Assembly (NCBI GenBank): GCA_963778465.1
Contig: CAVZUK010000003.1
Coordinates: forward strand, 2,852,001 to 2,916,000
Length of the DNA stretch: 64,000 nt
Source of the DNA: CAVZBW01 sp963778465
Lineage (GTDB): Bacteria; Actinomycetota; Acidimicrobiia; Acidimicrobiales; RAAP-2
Direction of reading: 5' to 3'
Of this stretch, positions 7,777-20,385 are shown in pieces (positions within the stretch are counted from its first letter, which is position 1; the number at the start of each line of letters is the position of its first letter). Under the pieces are notes generated by a model. The model worked only from the letters and a program-made list of their open reading frames with translations, ran no database searches and had not been told where the DNA came from. The position numbers were made by a program, and so were the translations under genes.

Positions 7777-8627
7777 CGCTCGATGTCCCGGTGGAACGTC
7801 GCCGTGGAGATGCCGGACGATTCCAGGCGCCCGGCGAGCTCCTCGGTCAGGACCACGGAGCGGTGGCGTCCGCCCGTGCACCCGAGCGCCACGGTCAGGT
7901 AGGACTTGCCCTCCCGGGCGTAGGCCGGGATGAGCCCGACGAGCAGATCCCCCACCTTGTCGAGGAACGAGCAGGCCTCCGGCCGGGCCAGGACGAATGC
8001 CCGCACGGGCTCGTCGAGCCCGCTCATCGGCCGGAGCGCCTCGTCCCAGTGGGGGTTGGCCAGGAACCGGCAGTCGAACAGCAGGTCGACGTCCAGGGGC
8101 ACCCCGTGCTTGAACCCGAAGGAGAGGATCGAGATCTGCATGTGCTCGCCGGCGTCGCTCTCGCCGAACATCTCGACGACGCGGGAGCGCAACTGGTTGA
8201 CGTTGAGATCGCCGGTGTCGAGGGTGATGTCCGCTCGGGCGCGCAGGGGCTCGAGGAGTGCTCGCTCCTCGACCACCGACTCCTCGACGCCGCGGCTCGC
8301 GAGGGGATGCGGCCGACGCGAGGCGTCGAACCGGCGCACGAGGACGTCGTCGGGGGCCGTGAGGAAGAGCACCCTCACCCGGTGACGCTGCAAGGTGAGC
8401 GCCTCGAGCGCGGGGATCACGTCTCGGTAGTGGTCGCCTCCCCCCCGGCCCATGACCAGCGCCACCCGCTCGAGCTCCGAATCCCCCCTGGTGATGAGCT
8501 CGGCGACCTTCGTGATGAGCGCGGGGGGGAGGTTGTCGATGACGAACCACCCGACGTCTTCGAGGGCCGCGGCGGCGGTCGAGCGCCCGGCACCGGACAT
8601 CCCCGCCACGACCAGGAAATCGCTCAC
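7773..8627 (-). CDS. rapZ: RapZ family nucleotide-binding protein (YvcJ)
   Basis: 284 residues. I choose GTG 8627, which overlaps the uvrC stop as GTGA and places the Walker A motif AGMSGAGRSTAA at about residue 8, as in the family; a longer frame to 8756 would add an arginine-rich tail overlapping uvrC. Further motifs are FVIDNLPP and, near the C-terminus, GCTGGRHRSV. The RNA-adapter role in glmS regulation is known from E. coli; in actinobacteria the role is less clear but the gene is almost always linked to yvcK. Both ends overlap neighbours, indicating tight coupling. Confidence 0.93.
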   Translation of the reverse strand: MSDFLVVAGMSGAGRSTAAAALEDVGWFVIDNLPPALITKVAELITRGDSELERVALVMGRGGGDHYRDVIPALEALTLQRHRVRVLFLTAPDDVLVRRFDASRRPHPLASRGVEESVVEERALLEPLRARADITLDTGDLNVNQLRSRVVEMFGESDAGEHMQISILSFGFKHGVPLDVDLLFDCRFLANPHWDEALRPMSGLDEPVRAFVLARPEACSFLDKVGDLLVGLIPAYAREGKSYLTVALGCTGGRHRSVVLTEELAGRLESSGISTATFHRDIER

Positions 8628-10567
8628 GGCGCGCCGCCCGACCCGGTTGCCCCCACGCGGTTTGCGGAGGGAGTCGCCCGACTCCTCTCGACGGCCCCAC
8701 CACCCGGCCCGTGGAGCTTCGTGTAGACGGCACGCCCGACCGCGTCCGGAAGCCACGGCAGGGACTCCAGCTCCTCCTCGGAGAGCAGCCGCAGGGCCCG
8801 GATGCTGCCCACCTCTCGCAGGAGCCGGCTCCGACGCTTCTGACCGAGGCCGGGCACGTCGTCGAGGACGCTCTTGGTCATGCGCGTGGCCCTGCGCTGG
8901 CGGTGAAAGGTGATGGCGAAGCGGTGCGCCTCGTCACGGAGCCGCTGGAGCAGGTACAGCGCTTCCGAGCCGCGGGCCAGCCGGATGGGCTCCTCCCGGC
9001 CGGGGACGAACACCTCCTCGAAGGTCTTGGCGAGCGCGGCAACCTGGATCTCGTCGGTCAGCCCGAGCTCGTCTAACACCCGCATCCCGACGCCGAGCTG
9101 GCCCTTGCCGCCGTCGAGGAGAAGGAGCTGCGGCGCGTACGCGAAACGCCGGCCGCGTGCCGACGCCGGGAGTCGCTCCGGGTCCGCACGCTCGGCCTCG
9201 AGCGCCGTGAGCCGCCGGGTGAGCACCTCCTCCATGGCCGCGTAGTCGTCGTTGCCCGCCACGCTGCGCACCCGGAAGTGGCGGTAGTCGGAGCGCTTCG
9301 CGATGGCGTCCTCGAAGACCACCATCGAGCCGACGTAGTCCGTTCCCTGCAGATGGCTCATGTCGTAGCACTCGATGCGCAGCGGCGCCTGCGGGAGCTC
9401 GAGCGCCGCCTGGAGCTCGGTGAGCGCCTTGGACCGGCTGTTGTGGTCGGAGGCACGGCGCAGGCGGTGGCGCGCCAGCGACTCGGCGGCGTTGCGGGTG
9501 ACCATCTCCTGGAGGGCCCGTTTCGGGCCCCGCAGGGGCACGCTGACGGTGACCGGACCTCCCCTGACCGTCGAGAGCCATGAGCCGAGCAGCTCCGGGG
9601 CGTCGGGCTCCTCGGGCACGAGCACCCTCCTCGGCACCTCGGTCCCCGAGGAGAAGAGCTCCTCGATGATCCTGCCGATCAGCTGCGGCCGGGAGAGATC
9701 CTCGACCTTGTCGGCGATGAAGCCGCTGTTGCCCACCACCCTCCCGCGCCGGACGTGGAAGACCTGCACGGCCGCCTCGAGCTCGTCATCGGCGACCCCG
9801 ATCACGTCGAGGTTCTCCGGGCGCTCGGACACCATCTGCTGGCGTTCGGCCGCCTTGCGCACCGCCGTCAGCCGGTCGCGGAGCCGTGCGGCCCGCTCGT
9901 ACTCGAGGCCGTCGGCCGCCTCTTGCATCTCGGACTCGAGGCGGCGGATCACCGGTGCCGTCTCCCCCTCGAGGAACCGCATGAGGTCCTCCACCATCAC
10001 CGAGTACTGCTCGTGGTCCACCGCGCCGACGCAGGGCCCCGAGCAGCGCTCGATGTCGAAGAGGAGGCACGGCCGCCCGAGCCGCTCGTGGCGCCGGAAC
10101 TTGGCCTCCGAACAGGTCCGGATCGGGAAGCTGCGCAGCAGCAGGTCGAGTGTCTCGCGCAGCGCCCGCACGTGGCCGTAGGGGCCGAAGTAGCGCACCC
10201 CTCGGCGCTTCCGACCCCGCACCACCGCCGGTCGTGGCCACTCGTCCGAGACGGTGACGGCCAGCCAGGGGTAGCTCTTGTCGTCCTTGAGCCGGACGTT
10301 GAACCGGGGCTGGTGCCGCTGGATCAGCGAGTGCTCCAGCATGAGCGCCTCGACCTCGGTCTGCACCACGACCCACTCGACCCGCTCGGCCTGCGCCACC
10401 ATCTGGGCGGTCCGGGCCGGCAGCGCCGAGGGATCCTGCCAGTACGACGGCAGGCGGTGGCGCAGGGACTTGGCCTTCCCCACGTAGAGGACCCGGCCGT
10501 CGGGGTCCAGGAATTGGTACGAACCCGGGGCGTCGGGGATGGCGCCGGTGGGCGGGCGTTGCAGCAC
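8624..10567 (-). CDS. uvrC: excinuclease ABC subunit C
   Basis: 647 residues from GTG 10567, chosen because the conserved domain starts at residue about 10 and a GGAG lies just upstream; an ATG at 10765 would add an unconserved leader. The order is GIY-YIG nuclease (GSYQF, LYVGKAKSLRHR), a UVR motif near residue 200-235 (EYERAARLRDRL), the RNase H-like endonuclease domain (RIECYDMSHLQG, LLLLDGGKGQL) and tandem helix-hairpin-helix at the end (DDVPGLGQKRRSRLL). UvrC makes both incisions in nucleotide excision repair. uvrA and uvrB lie 3 kb away on the same strand. It heads the uvrC-rapZ-yvcK operon. Confidence 0.96.
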   Translation of the reverse strand: MLQRPPTGAIPDAPGSYQFLDPDGRVLYVGKAKSLRHRLPSYWQDPSALPARTAQMVAQAERVEWVVVQTEVEALMLEHSLIQRHQPRFNVRLKDDKSYPWLAVTVSDEWPRPAVVRGRKRRGVRYFGPYGHVRALRETLDLLLRSFPIRTCSEAKFRRHERLGRPCLLFDIERCSGPCVGAVDHEQYSVMVEDLMRFLEGETAPVIRRLESEMQEAADGLEYERAARLRDRLTAVRKAAERQQMVSERPENLDVIGVADDELEAAVQVFHVRRGRVVGNSGFIADKVEDLSRPQLIGRIIEELFSSGTEVPRRVLVPEEPDAPELLGSWLSTVRGGPVTVSVPLRGPKRALQEMVTRNAAESLARHRLRRASDHNSRSKALTELQAALELPQAPLRIECYDMSHLQGTDYVGSMVVFEDAIAKRSDYRHFRVRSVAGNDDYAAMEEVLTRRLTALEAERADPERLPASARGRRFAYAPQLLLLDGGKGQLGVGMRVLDELGLTDEIQVAALAKTFEEVFVPGREEPIRLARGSEALYLLQRLRDEAHRFAITFHRQRRATRMTKSVLDDVPGLGQKRRSRLLREVGSIRALRLLSEEELESLPWLPDAVGRAVYTKLHGPGGGAVERSRATPSANRVGATGSGGAP

Positions 10568-10776
10568 TACTCCACTCTCGCGCCCCGCCTCGGATTTCGT
10601 GCGCTTCCCACCTGTCGGGGCCCTGTAGGCAGCGATCACGGCGCCGGCGGCATAGACTGGGAGGACGCCGGCCTGGTACCCCGGCGACATACCCGCATCG
10701 AGGCCGACACACCCGCGGATGGGCGACCAGGCTGTCCCCGCCGGCCATATCGAGGCGATCCCCAAAGGGGTGACAG
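10568..10776. promoter_or_regulatory. divergent intergenic region between uvrC and nadA
   Basis: This 209-bp space separates two head-to-head genes and must hold promoters in both directions. I see no convincing -10/-35 pair or operator. The nadA side ends with AAAGGGG about 8 bases before its ATG, a good ribosome site. Confidence 0.4.
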
Positions 10777-11913
10777 ATGATCCGCCTCCAGACGGCGCTG
10801 CCCGAAACGTACACGTCCGCCTCTCCCGAGGAGCTGGCCCAGAGGATCGCGGCCGCGAAGGCGACCCTCGGGGACCGCCTGCTCATCCTCGGGCATCACT
10901 ACCAGCGGGACGAGGTGATGCGCTGGGCCGATGCGAGGGGAGACTCTTTCGGGCTCTCGAGGATCGCCGCCGACCGCCACGACGCGGAGTTCGTGGTCTT
11001 TTGCGGTGTCCACTTCATGGCCGAGTCCGCCGACATCCTGACCGGCGACCACCAGCGGGTGCTGCTGCCGGACCTCAACGCCGGGTGCTCCATGGCCGAC
11101 ATGGCCGACCTGGATGCCGTGGAGGAGGCCTGGGACGACCTGGCCGCCGTGACCGACGTGGCGAGGATCGTGCCCGTCACGTACATGAATTCCTCGGCGG
11201 CGCTCAAGGCGTTCGTCGGCCGCCACGGAGGGGCGGTGTGCACCTCCTCCAACGCCCGTGCGGTGCTCGAGTGGGCGCTCGGCGCCGGACCGGAAGCGGG
11301 AACCGGCGTGGGAGCCACCGGGGCGCGGGGCGACAAGGTGCTCTTCTTCCCCGACCAGCACCTGGGCCGCAACACCGGGTACCAGCTCGGCTACCGGCCC
11401 GAGGAGATGGCCCTTTGGAACCCCCGTGCGGATCGGGGCGGCCTCTCCGACGTCGAGGTCAAGACCGCACGCCTCCTGCTCTGGAAGGGCCACTGCTCCG
11501 TGCACCAGCGATTCCGGCCCGAGCACGTCGCCGAGTTCCGCAGCCGGCGGCCCGACGGCATCGTGCTCGTACACCCCGAGTGTGCCCATGACGTGGTCCA
11601 GCTGGCCGACGAGGTCGGATCCACCGACTCGATCATCAAGGCCGTCGAGCGCGCCGAGCCCGGCGCGGCGATCGGCATCGCCACCGAGATCCATCTCGTC
11701 AACCGCCTGGCCCAGGAGCACCCCGACAAGCACATCGAGTGCCTGGATCCCCTGGTGTGCCCCTGCTCGACCATGTTCCGGATCGACGGCGCCCACCTGG
11801 CCTGGATCCTCGAGGGCCTCGTCGACGGCCACGTGCGCAACCAGATCGTCGTCGACCCCGAGACGGCCAGATGGGCCGACGTGGCGCTCCAGAGGATGCT
11901 GCAGATCACCTGA
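10777..11913 (+). CDS. nadA: quinolinate synthase A
   Basis: 378 residues from ATG 10777, the long form. NadA condenses iminoaspartate with dihydroxyacetone phosphate to quinolinate in de novo NAD synthesis and carries a 4Fe-4S cluster. Visible motifs are LGHHYQRDEVM, FCGVHFMAESADIL, GCSMADM, YMNSSAALKAF, VHPEC and the terminal CLDPLVCPCSTM, giving candidate cluster cysteines. nadB and nadC, which often accompany it, are not in the window. It is followed after 61 bases by a secreted hydrolase gene on the same strand. Confidence 0.95.
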   Translation: MIRLQTALPETYTSASPEELAQRIAAAKATLGDRLLILGHHYQRDEVMRWADARGDSFGLSRIAADRHDAEFVVFCGVHFMAESADILTGDHQRVLLPDLNAGCSMADMADLDAVEEAWDDLAAVTDVARIVPVTYMNSSAALKAFVGRHGGAVCTSSNARAVLEWALGAGPEAGTGVGATGARGDKVLFFPDQHLGRNTGYQLGYRPEEMALWNPRADRGGLSDVEVKTARLLLWKGHCSVHQRFRPEHVAEFRSRRPDGIVLVHPECAHDVVQLADEVGSTDSIIKAVERAEPGAAIGIATEIHLVNRLAQEHPDKHIECLDPLVCPCSTMFRIDGAHLAWILEGLVDGHVRNQIVVDPETARWADVALQRMLQIT

Positions 11914-11974
11914 GAGCCGGTTCGAGCTGCGCCGATCCACCCGACACGATCGCATCCCGTAGCCTCTCCGACCG

Positions 11975-13636
11975 GTGGGCCTACGGCGCTGGAGCTCCCG
12001 GGCAGCCGTCCTTACGACGATCGGCCTCGCCCTGGCGGTCGCCGGTAGCTTCGCCGTCTCCTCGACCACGCTCGCGCTCCGGGCCCAACCTCCACGCACC
12101 GTCGCCCCGGAGCGTCCGGGCCTGACCCTCGGGGGCCCGCTCGCCGCACGTTCCGGCCCGTACCTGACCGACCGCTACGGCCGCGTGGTGTTCCTCCACG
12201 GGGTCAACGCCGTCTACAAGCGGCCCCCGTTCGAGCTGTACCCCGATCCCCGGCACCCCTGGAGCTTCACCGCCGCCGACGCGTCCAAGATCGCCGAGCT
12301 CGGGTTCGACGTCGTCCGCCTCGGCGTCCTCTGGCAGGGCCTCGCCCCCTCGAGCGCAGGCCCCAACAGCGCCTCGGTGTGCCGGCGGGGCCCGCCGCGA
12401 GCCCCCCGCCCCCTGGACGCCAGCGTGGTTCGCACGTACTTGGCCAGGGTGGCCAGGACCGTGGCGCTGCTCGGCCGGTACCACGTCTACACCCTCCTCG
12501 ACATGCACCAGGACCTCTACAGCTCGGCCTTCGGCGGAGAGGGCGCGCCGCCGTGGGCGGTGTGCACCGACGGCCTCCGGATCGTGCGGCCACCCGGGCG
12601 ATGGTCCCGCACCTACTCCACCTCGACACTCGACATTGCCGAGGCCCACTTCTGGACCAACGACGTCGTGGGGAACCTCCAGGGCGACTACCTCGAGGCC
12701 TGGAGGGCCGTGGCCCAGTACTTCGCGAAGAACCCCTGGGTGGTCGGCTACGACATGATCAACGAGCCGTACACGCTGCGCCTCTCGCCCGGCGATCCCG
12801 AGGTCGCCACCCAGCTCGAGTGCTTCTATACCGGGCGGGGCCAACCCGGTCTCGACCAGGCGTTCGGGCTCCGCCTCCTCTGCCCTCCCAGCGTCCCGAG
12901 GGAAGGTCTCGTCCCGACGCTCCAGTCGGCCTCGCCGCACCGTCTCCTCTTCTTCGAGCCCGACATCTACGGGCGCAAGCACGTGCGCAACACGGTCGGC
13001 CCGATCGACGACCCGAACCTCGTCTACAACTTTCACTCCTATTGTCCATTTCGCGATCCGGTCACGGGCAACCCGACCAATGTCGGCGGGTGCGCCGACC
13101 GGCAGATCTCCACGATCCGGCGGCGGCAGGCCGACCGGGCGACCGACTTCACCTCGGCCCAGCCCCGGGGCCCGGCCTGGTTCATGAGCGAGTTTGGGGC
13201 CACCGACAACGGCGACCTCGTGGCCGCCCTCGTCGCCGCAGCCGACCGCTACCAGCTGGGCTGGTCCTACTGGGCATGGAAGTACTACCGGGACCCGACC
13301 GGCAGCTCGGCGGAGGGCCTGGTCGAACCGACCGGCCGCTTCTCCCCTGCGGCCTCCGCATTGGCCGAGGTCTACCCAGAGGCGGTGGCCGGCGTGCCGC
13401 GCTCCTTTGGCTACGACCCGTCGACGAACTCCTTCTCGCTCGTGTACACGCCGGCGCGGACCCGGGCGCCGACCCTCGTCGAGGTTCCGACGAGGGTGCA
13501 CTACCCGCGCGGCTACTGCGCCACGGCGACCGGCGGTCGGGTCGTCTCGGGACGAGACGCCACCCGGCTCCTTGTGGCCAACGGGCAGGGCCGCCGGGTG
13601 TCCATCTCGATCCAGCCCGGACCGTGCCCCCGGTGA
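11975..13636 (+). CDS. secreted glycoside hydrolase family 5 (endoglycosylceramidase/cellulase-like)
   Basis: 553 residues. GTG 11975 has no clear ribosome site, so the start is approximate. A signal peptide is visible (basic residues then LTTIGLALAVAGSFAV, about residues 14-30), so the enzyme should be exported. The GH5 fold is indicated by FLHGVNAVYK, a DMHQDLYS segment, the acid/base glutamate in GYDMINEP and the nucleophile glutamate in WFMSEFGATD. The extended loops and Cys-containing inserts resemble endoglycosylceramidase-type enzymes more than plain cellulases, but the substrate is not determinable. It converges on uvrA with only 13 bases between stops. Confidence 0.85.
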   Translation: MGLRRWSSRAAVLTTIGLALAVAGSFAVSSTTLALRAQPPRTVAPERPGLTLGGPLAARSGPYLTDRYGRVVFLHGVNAVYKRPPFELYPDPRHPWSFTAADASKIAELGFDVVRLGVLWQGLAPSSAGPNSASVCRRGPPRAPRPLDASVVRTYLARVARTVALLGRYHVYTLLDMHQDLYSSAFGGEGAPPWAVCTDGLRIVRPPGRWSRTYSTSTLDIAEAHFWTNDVVGNLQGDYLEAWRAVAQYFAKNPWVVGYDMINEPYTLRLSPGDPEVATQLECFYTGRGQPGLDQAFGLRLLCPPSVPREGLVPTLQSASPHRLLFFEPDIYGRKHVRNTVGPIDDPNLVYNFHSYCPFRDPVTGNPTNVGGCADRQISTIRRRQADRATDFTSAQPRGPAWFMSEFGATDNGDLVAALVAAADRYQLGWSYWAWKYYRDPTGSSAEGLVEPTGRFSPAASALAEVYPEAVAGVPRSFGYDPSTNSFSLVYTPARTRAPTLVEVPTRVHYPRGYCATATGGRVVSGRDATRLLVANGQGRRVSISIQPGPCPR

Positions 13637-13649
13637 CGGCGCCGAGAGA

Positions 13650-16510
<2,861 letters not shown>

Positions 16511-16514
<4 letters not shown>

Positions 16515-18724
16515 GCCCGGACGGCGCCGAGCCGCTCGTCCGTCGCCGGAATCCCGGCCTGCTCCTCGCGGGCAAGGAGGGCCCGGCGCAACTCGGAGAG
16601 CTCGTCGCGCAGCAAGGCCGCCTCCTCGAATCGCAACTCTGCGGCCGCAGCCTGCATCTCCACCTCGACCTCGGCGACCAGCTCGCGCAGCACGACGGGA
16701 TCCGACACCTCGATGGCGGCGCTGGTTACCGGGAGACCCTCTGTTCCCGAACCCGTGCCGGGGCCGACCGCTCCCGCCTCGACCTCGGAGCCCTGCGTGC
16801 CCGAATCCCGCCCCTCGACCGGGCGGAGGCGGCTGCGAGCCCGTTGCGCTCGGGCCGCGGCGCGGCTCGCGGGGCTGCCCGCCCCGCGCCGGGTCCCCCG
16901 GCCGAACCTCCGCTCGCCGTCGCCGGAGCCCCGGAGGCGCTCCAAGATGTCGGTGACCGCCTTGCGGATGCTCTGCGGATCGATCCCGTGCTCCCGGTTG
17001 AAGGCCGTCTGGAGCTCCCGCCGTCGCTGGGTCTCCGAGATGGCACGGCGCATCGAATCGGTGATGGTGTCGGCGTAGAGGACGACCTTGCCGTCGACGT
17101 TGCGGGCGGCTCGGCCCATCGTCTGGATGAGCGACGACGCCGATCGCAAGAAGCCCTCCTTGTCGGCGTCGAGGATGGCCACCAGGGAGACCTCCGGGAG
17201 GTCGAGGCCCTCTCGCAGCAGGTTGATGCCGACGACCACGTCGATCGTCCCGAGACGCAGGTCGCGGAGGATCTGGATCCGGGTCACGGTGTCCACGTCG
17301 GAATGCAGGTACTGGACGCGGATGCCCGCTTCTGCCAGGTAGTCGGTGAGGTCCTCGGCCATCTTCTTGGTCAAGGTAGTGACGAGGACGCGACCTCCGG
17401 CCGCCCGGGCGTCCTCGATCCGGGCGAGCAGGTCGTCCACCTGACCCCGGGTCGGCTGGATCACCACCTCGGGATCGACCAGCCCGGTCGGCCGGATGAC
17501 CTGCTCGACCACCTGGCTCGACACCTCCAGCTCGTAGGGGCTGGGGGTGGCGGACAGGAACACGGTCTGGGGGACACGCTCGACGAATTCCTCGAAGCGC
17601 AGGGGCCGGTTGTCCATCGCCGAGGGCAGGCGGAAGCCGTGCTCGACGAGCACCTCCTTGCGGGACCGGTCGCCCGCGTACTGCCCATGGAGCTGGGGCA
17701 CCGCCACGTGGCTCTCGTCGACGACCACCAGGAAGTCGTCGGGGAAGAAGTCGAGCAGCGTGAAGGGGGCCTCCCCCGGGCGTCGGCCGTCCAGGTGGCG
17801 GCTGTAGTTCTCGATCCCCGAGCAGACCCCGGTCTCGGCCAGCATCTCGAGGTCGTACTCCGTCCGGGCCCGCAGCCTCTGGGCCTCGAGGAGCTTGCCC
17901 TCCCGCTGGAATTCCGCCAAGCGCTCCCGGAGCTCCACCTCGATCCCGGCGATGGCCCGCTGCATGGTCTCGTCCCCCGCCACGTAGTGGCTGGCCGAGA
18001 AGATGACCACCTCGTCGACGTCCTCGCCCATCTCCCCGGTCAGTACGTCGAAGGGAACGATGCGCTCGACGGTGTCCCCGAAGAGCTCGATGCGCAGCGA
18101 CCGCTCCTCGTAGGCCGGATGCACCTCGATGGTGTCCCCGCGGGCACGGAACGTCCCCCGCACCAGGTTGACGTCGTTGCGGTCGTAGTGCAGGTCGACC
18201 AGCCGCCGGAGGAGCTCCCGCTGGTCGTGCTCCTCGCCCACCCGCAGGTCGAGGATCCGGTCGCGGTACTCGCTGGGCGAGCCCAGTCCGTAGATGCACG
18301 AGACCGAGGCCACCACGATCACGTCCCGGCGCATCAGGAGCGACGACGTCGCGGCGTGCCGCAGGCGGTCGATCTCGTCGTTGATGCTGGAGTCCTTCTC
18401 GATGTAGGTGTCGGTGGTCGGGAGGTACGCCTCGGGCTGGTAGTAGTCGTAGTAGGAGACGAAGTACTCGACCCGATTGTCGGGAAAGAGCTCACGCAGC
18501 TCCGACGAGAGCTGGGCGGCGAGGGACTTGTTGGGCTCGATGACGAGCGTCGGCCGCTGGGCCGCCTCGACCGTCCAGGCGATGGTGGCGGTCTTGCCGC
18601 TGCCGGTCACGCCCCGCAGGGTCTGGTAGCGATCACCCCGCGCGATCCCGCCGGCGAGCGCGGCGATGGCCTCGGGTTGGTCGCCCGCCGGTCGGAACGG
18701 CGAGACCACTCGAAGCTCGGGCAT
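16511..18724 (-). CDS. uvrB: excinuclease ABC subunit B
   Basis: 737 residues from ATG 18724. Walker A is GVTGSGKTATIAW at about residue 38, the damage-wedge beta-hairpin region is SYYDYYQPEAYLP, the helicase motif is VVDESHV, and motif VI has QTMGRAARN. A linker rich in Arg, Gly and Ser at about residues 620-660 precedes the C-terminal UVR motif (LRFEEAALLRDELSEL), which contacts UvrC. It is slightly longer than typical because of that linker. It starts 67 bases downstream of coaE and is coupled to uvrA. Confidence 0.97.
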
Positions 18725-18791
18725 CGGGATCGATGGTACCGGTCGCCGGCTGCCGGACCGGCGCTTGGCGAGGCCGCCCGACCAGGCCCGA

Positions 18792-19401
18792 TCAGAGAGC
18801 CTTGCGGCGCCCCTCCAGCCACCGCCACAGACGGTCGACCTCGCACTCCAGGTGCCCGAGATCGCCCCCGTTGTCGACGACGAAGTCCGCTTCGAAGAGC
18901 CGCTCCTCGCGGGAGATCTGGGCGGCGACCCGAGCCTCGCGCGTCGGCGCGCCCCATGCCCCGGAACTCGACCAGCCGGTCCACGGCCACCTCCACGGGA
19001 CAGTCGACCACCACCACCACGTCCAGGCGCACGGTGTCGCGGTGGGTCGCCTTGAGGAGGGGGATGGCGAGGACGAGGACGCCCTCCCGGGCATCGGCGG
19101 CCTGCCGCCGGGCGAGCATGGACTCCCCGATGGCCGGGTGTGTGATGGCGTTGAGATCGGCGAGCGCTGCGGGATCCGAGAAGACCACGGCGGCCACCGC
19201 TGGACGATCGAGGGAGCCGTCCGGAGCGAGGATGCCGTCGCCGAAGCGCTCGACGAGGGCCCCGTGGGCGGGTTGGCCCGGCTCCACCACCTCCCGGGCG
19301 ATCTGGTCGGCGTCGATGAGCTCGGCGCCACGCGCCACCAGCAGCTCGGCGACCGCGGACTTCCCCGAACCGATGCCCCCGGTCAGGCCGACCGCGAGCA
19401 T
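18792..19401 (-). CDS. coaE: dephospho-CoA kinase, frameshifted as given
   Basis: The gene starts at ATG 19401, sharing one base with the preceding stop (TGATG). The N-terminal two thirds carry the P-loop GLTGGIGSGKSAVAELL, the DADQIAREV segment and VDCPVEVAVDRLV. Near 18937-18942 one extra base breaks the frame; after it the expected ARVAAQISREERLFEADFV and a proper C-terminus ending RRKAL follow to TGA 18792. The repaired length is 202 residues, normal for CoaE, which phosphorylates dephospho-CoA in the last step of CoA synthesis. The site is a CGCGC run, so a sequencing insertion is plausible. Confidence 0.9.
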
Positions 19402-20258
19402 CAGCCCGACGAGCCGGAAGGTGGGTGGCCGGGGCGGCGGGGTCGCCGCGCGATGGCGAAGAGCACCAGCGTCGTGTCGTCGGTGGTGTCGGTCACGAAC
19501 CAGTCGTCCTCGGTGATCCCGGTCGCCCCGCCCGTGTCGCGGCGGGCCATGACGCGGTAGGCGATCGGCAGGAGCTTCGTGTAGGCCGCGACGTACCAGT
19601 CCCGGGGGATGCGGTGCCGGAGGTCGAACACGTCGAGGGCCAGCACCTTGTTGGCCTTGGCCCGACGGGCCGCCAGCTCCGCCTTGACCGAGTCCGCGGC
19701 GTCGACCCCCCCGACCCAGACCTCGGCGAAGTGCTGCTCGAGCAGCGAGACGAGCTCGTCGCGGTCGAAGAGATGAACGTGGAAGGGGTTCTCGAAGTCC
19801 GCCGGCTTGTTGGGCGTGAGGAAGTAGGCCGATCCGTCCTCGTGCAACACCCGGGCCAGCTCCACGACGTGGGCCTCCGGGTCGACGAAGTGCTCGATCA
19901 GGTGGGAGGAGCAGACCGAGGCAAACGAGCCCTCCGCGAGCGCCAGGGCGGTGGCGTCCATGCAGGCCACCTGGAGGCCCTGGTCGGCAAAGCGGGATCG
20001 GGCCAGGCGCGCCGCCGCCTGGCTGTAGTCGGCTCCCACCACGGGACGATCGGGGCCGGCGAGCCGGGCCGACTCGAAGCCCTCGCCGCACCCCACGTCG
20101 AGCATCGGCCCCTTGCCCACACGCTCGACGACGGCCCGGTAGCCGGCGTCGTGGAGGGCGAGGAGGGAGTCGGGCGTGACCCCCTGGCGCGGTCGCTCTC
20201 CGGTCAGGCGCTCGTCGGTGTCGCGGAGGGTGGCCATGGGTATCTGCATTCCGGGCAC
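19401..20258 (-). CDS. class I SAM-dependent methyltransferase
   Basis: 285 residues from 20258; ATG 20246 or 20237 are equally possible starts. The SAM-binding motif LDVGCGEGFESARL lies near residue 55, followed by the acidic VVGADYS strand end and SSHLIEHFVDPEAHV, the usual post-motif order of Methyltransf_11 proteins. A C-terminal region of about 100 residues is not typical of the fold and might recognise the substrate. The substrate is unknown. The gene overlaps coaE by one base and lies head to head with the AftD-like gene, so it may belong to envelope glycan metabolism, but this is only context. Confidence 0.8.
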   Translation of the reverse strand: MPGMQIPMATLRDTDERLTGERPRQGVTPDSLLALHDAGYRAVVERVGKGPMLDVGCGEGFESARLAGPDRPVVGADYSQAAARLARSRFADQGLQVACMDATALALAEGSFASVCSSHLIEHFVDPEAHVVELARVLHEDGSAYFLTPNKPADFENPFHVHLFDRDELVSLLEQHFAEVWVGGVDAADSVKAELAARRAKANKVLALDVFDLRHRIPRDWYVAAYTKLLPIAYRVMARRDTGGATGITEDDWFVTDTTDDTTLVLFAIARRPRRPGHPPSGSSG

Positions 20259-20385
20259 GCGGAGATCTGGACCCGACTGCCGGCTCTCATCCGGAACGGG
20301 TGCTTACACTACCGGGCGAACCAAGCGGGGCGAATCTCACGGCGGGCCCGGGCGGAGGAGCCTGGAACGCCAGGCGGTGCCGCAC
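20259..20385. promoter_or_regulatory. divergent promoter region between methyltransferase and AftD-like gene
   Basis: 127 bp between head-to-head genes. TGCTTACACT at 20301-20310 resembles a -10 element for the plus-strand gene, about 75 bases before its likely start; a matching -35 is not clear. GGAGGAG at about 20355 could be a ribosome site if translation begins upstream of 20386. Confidence 0.3.

Noticed and set aside
16515..18299. N-terminal extension of uvrA to 1549 codons
   Set aside because: It is uvrB read in another frame; the GTGA overlap at 16514 gives a normal-length UvrA.
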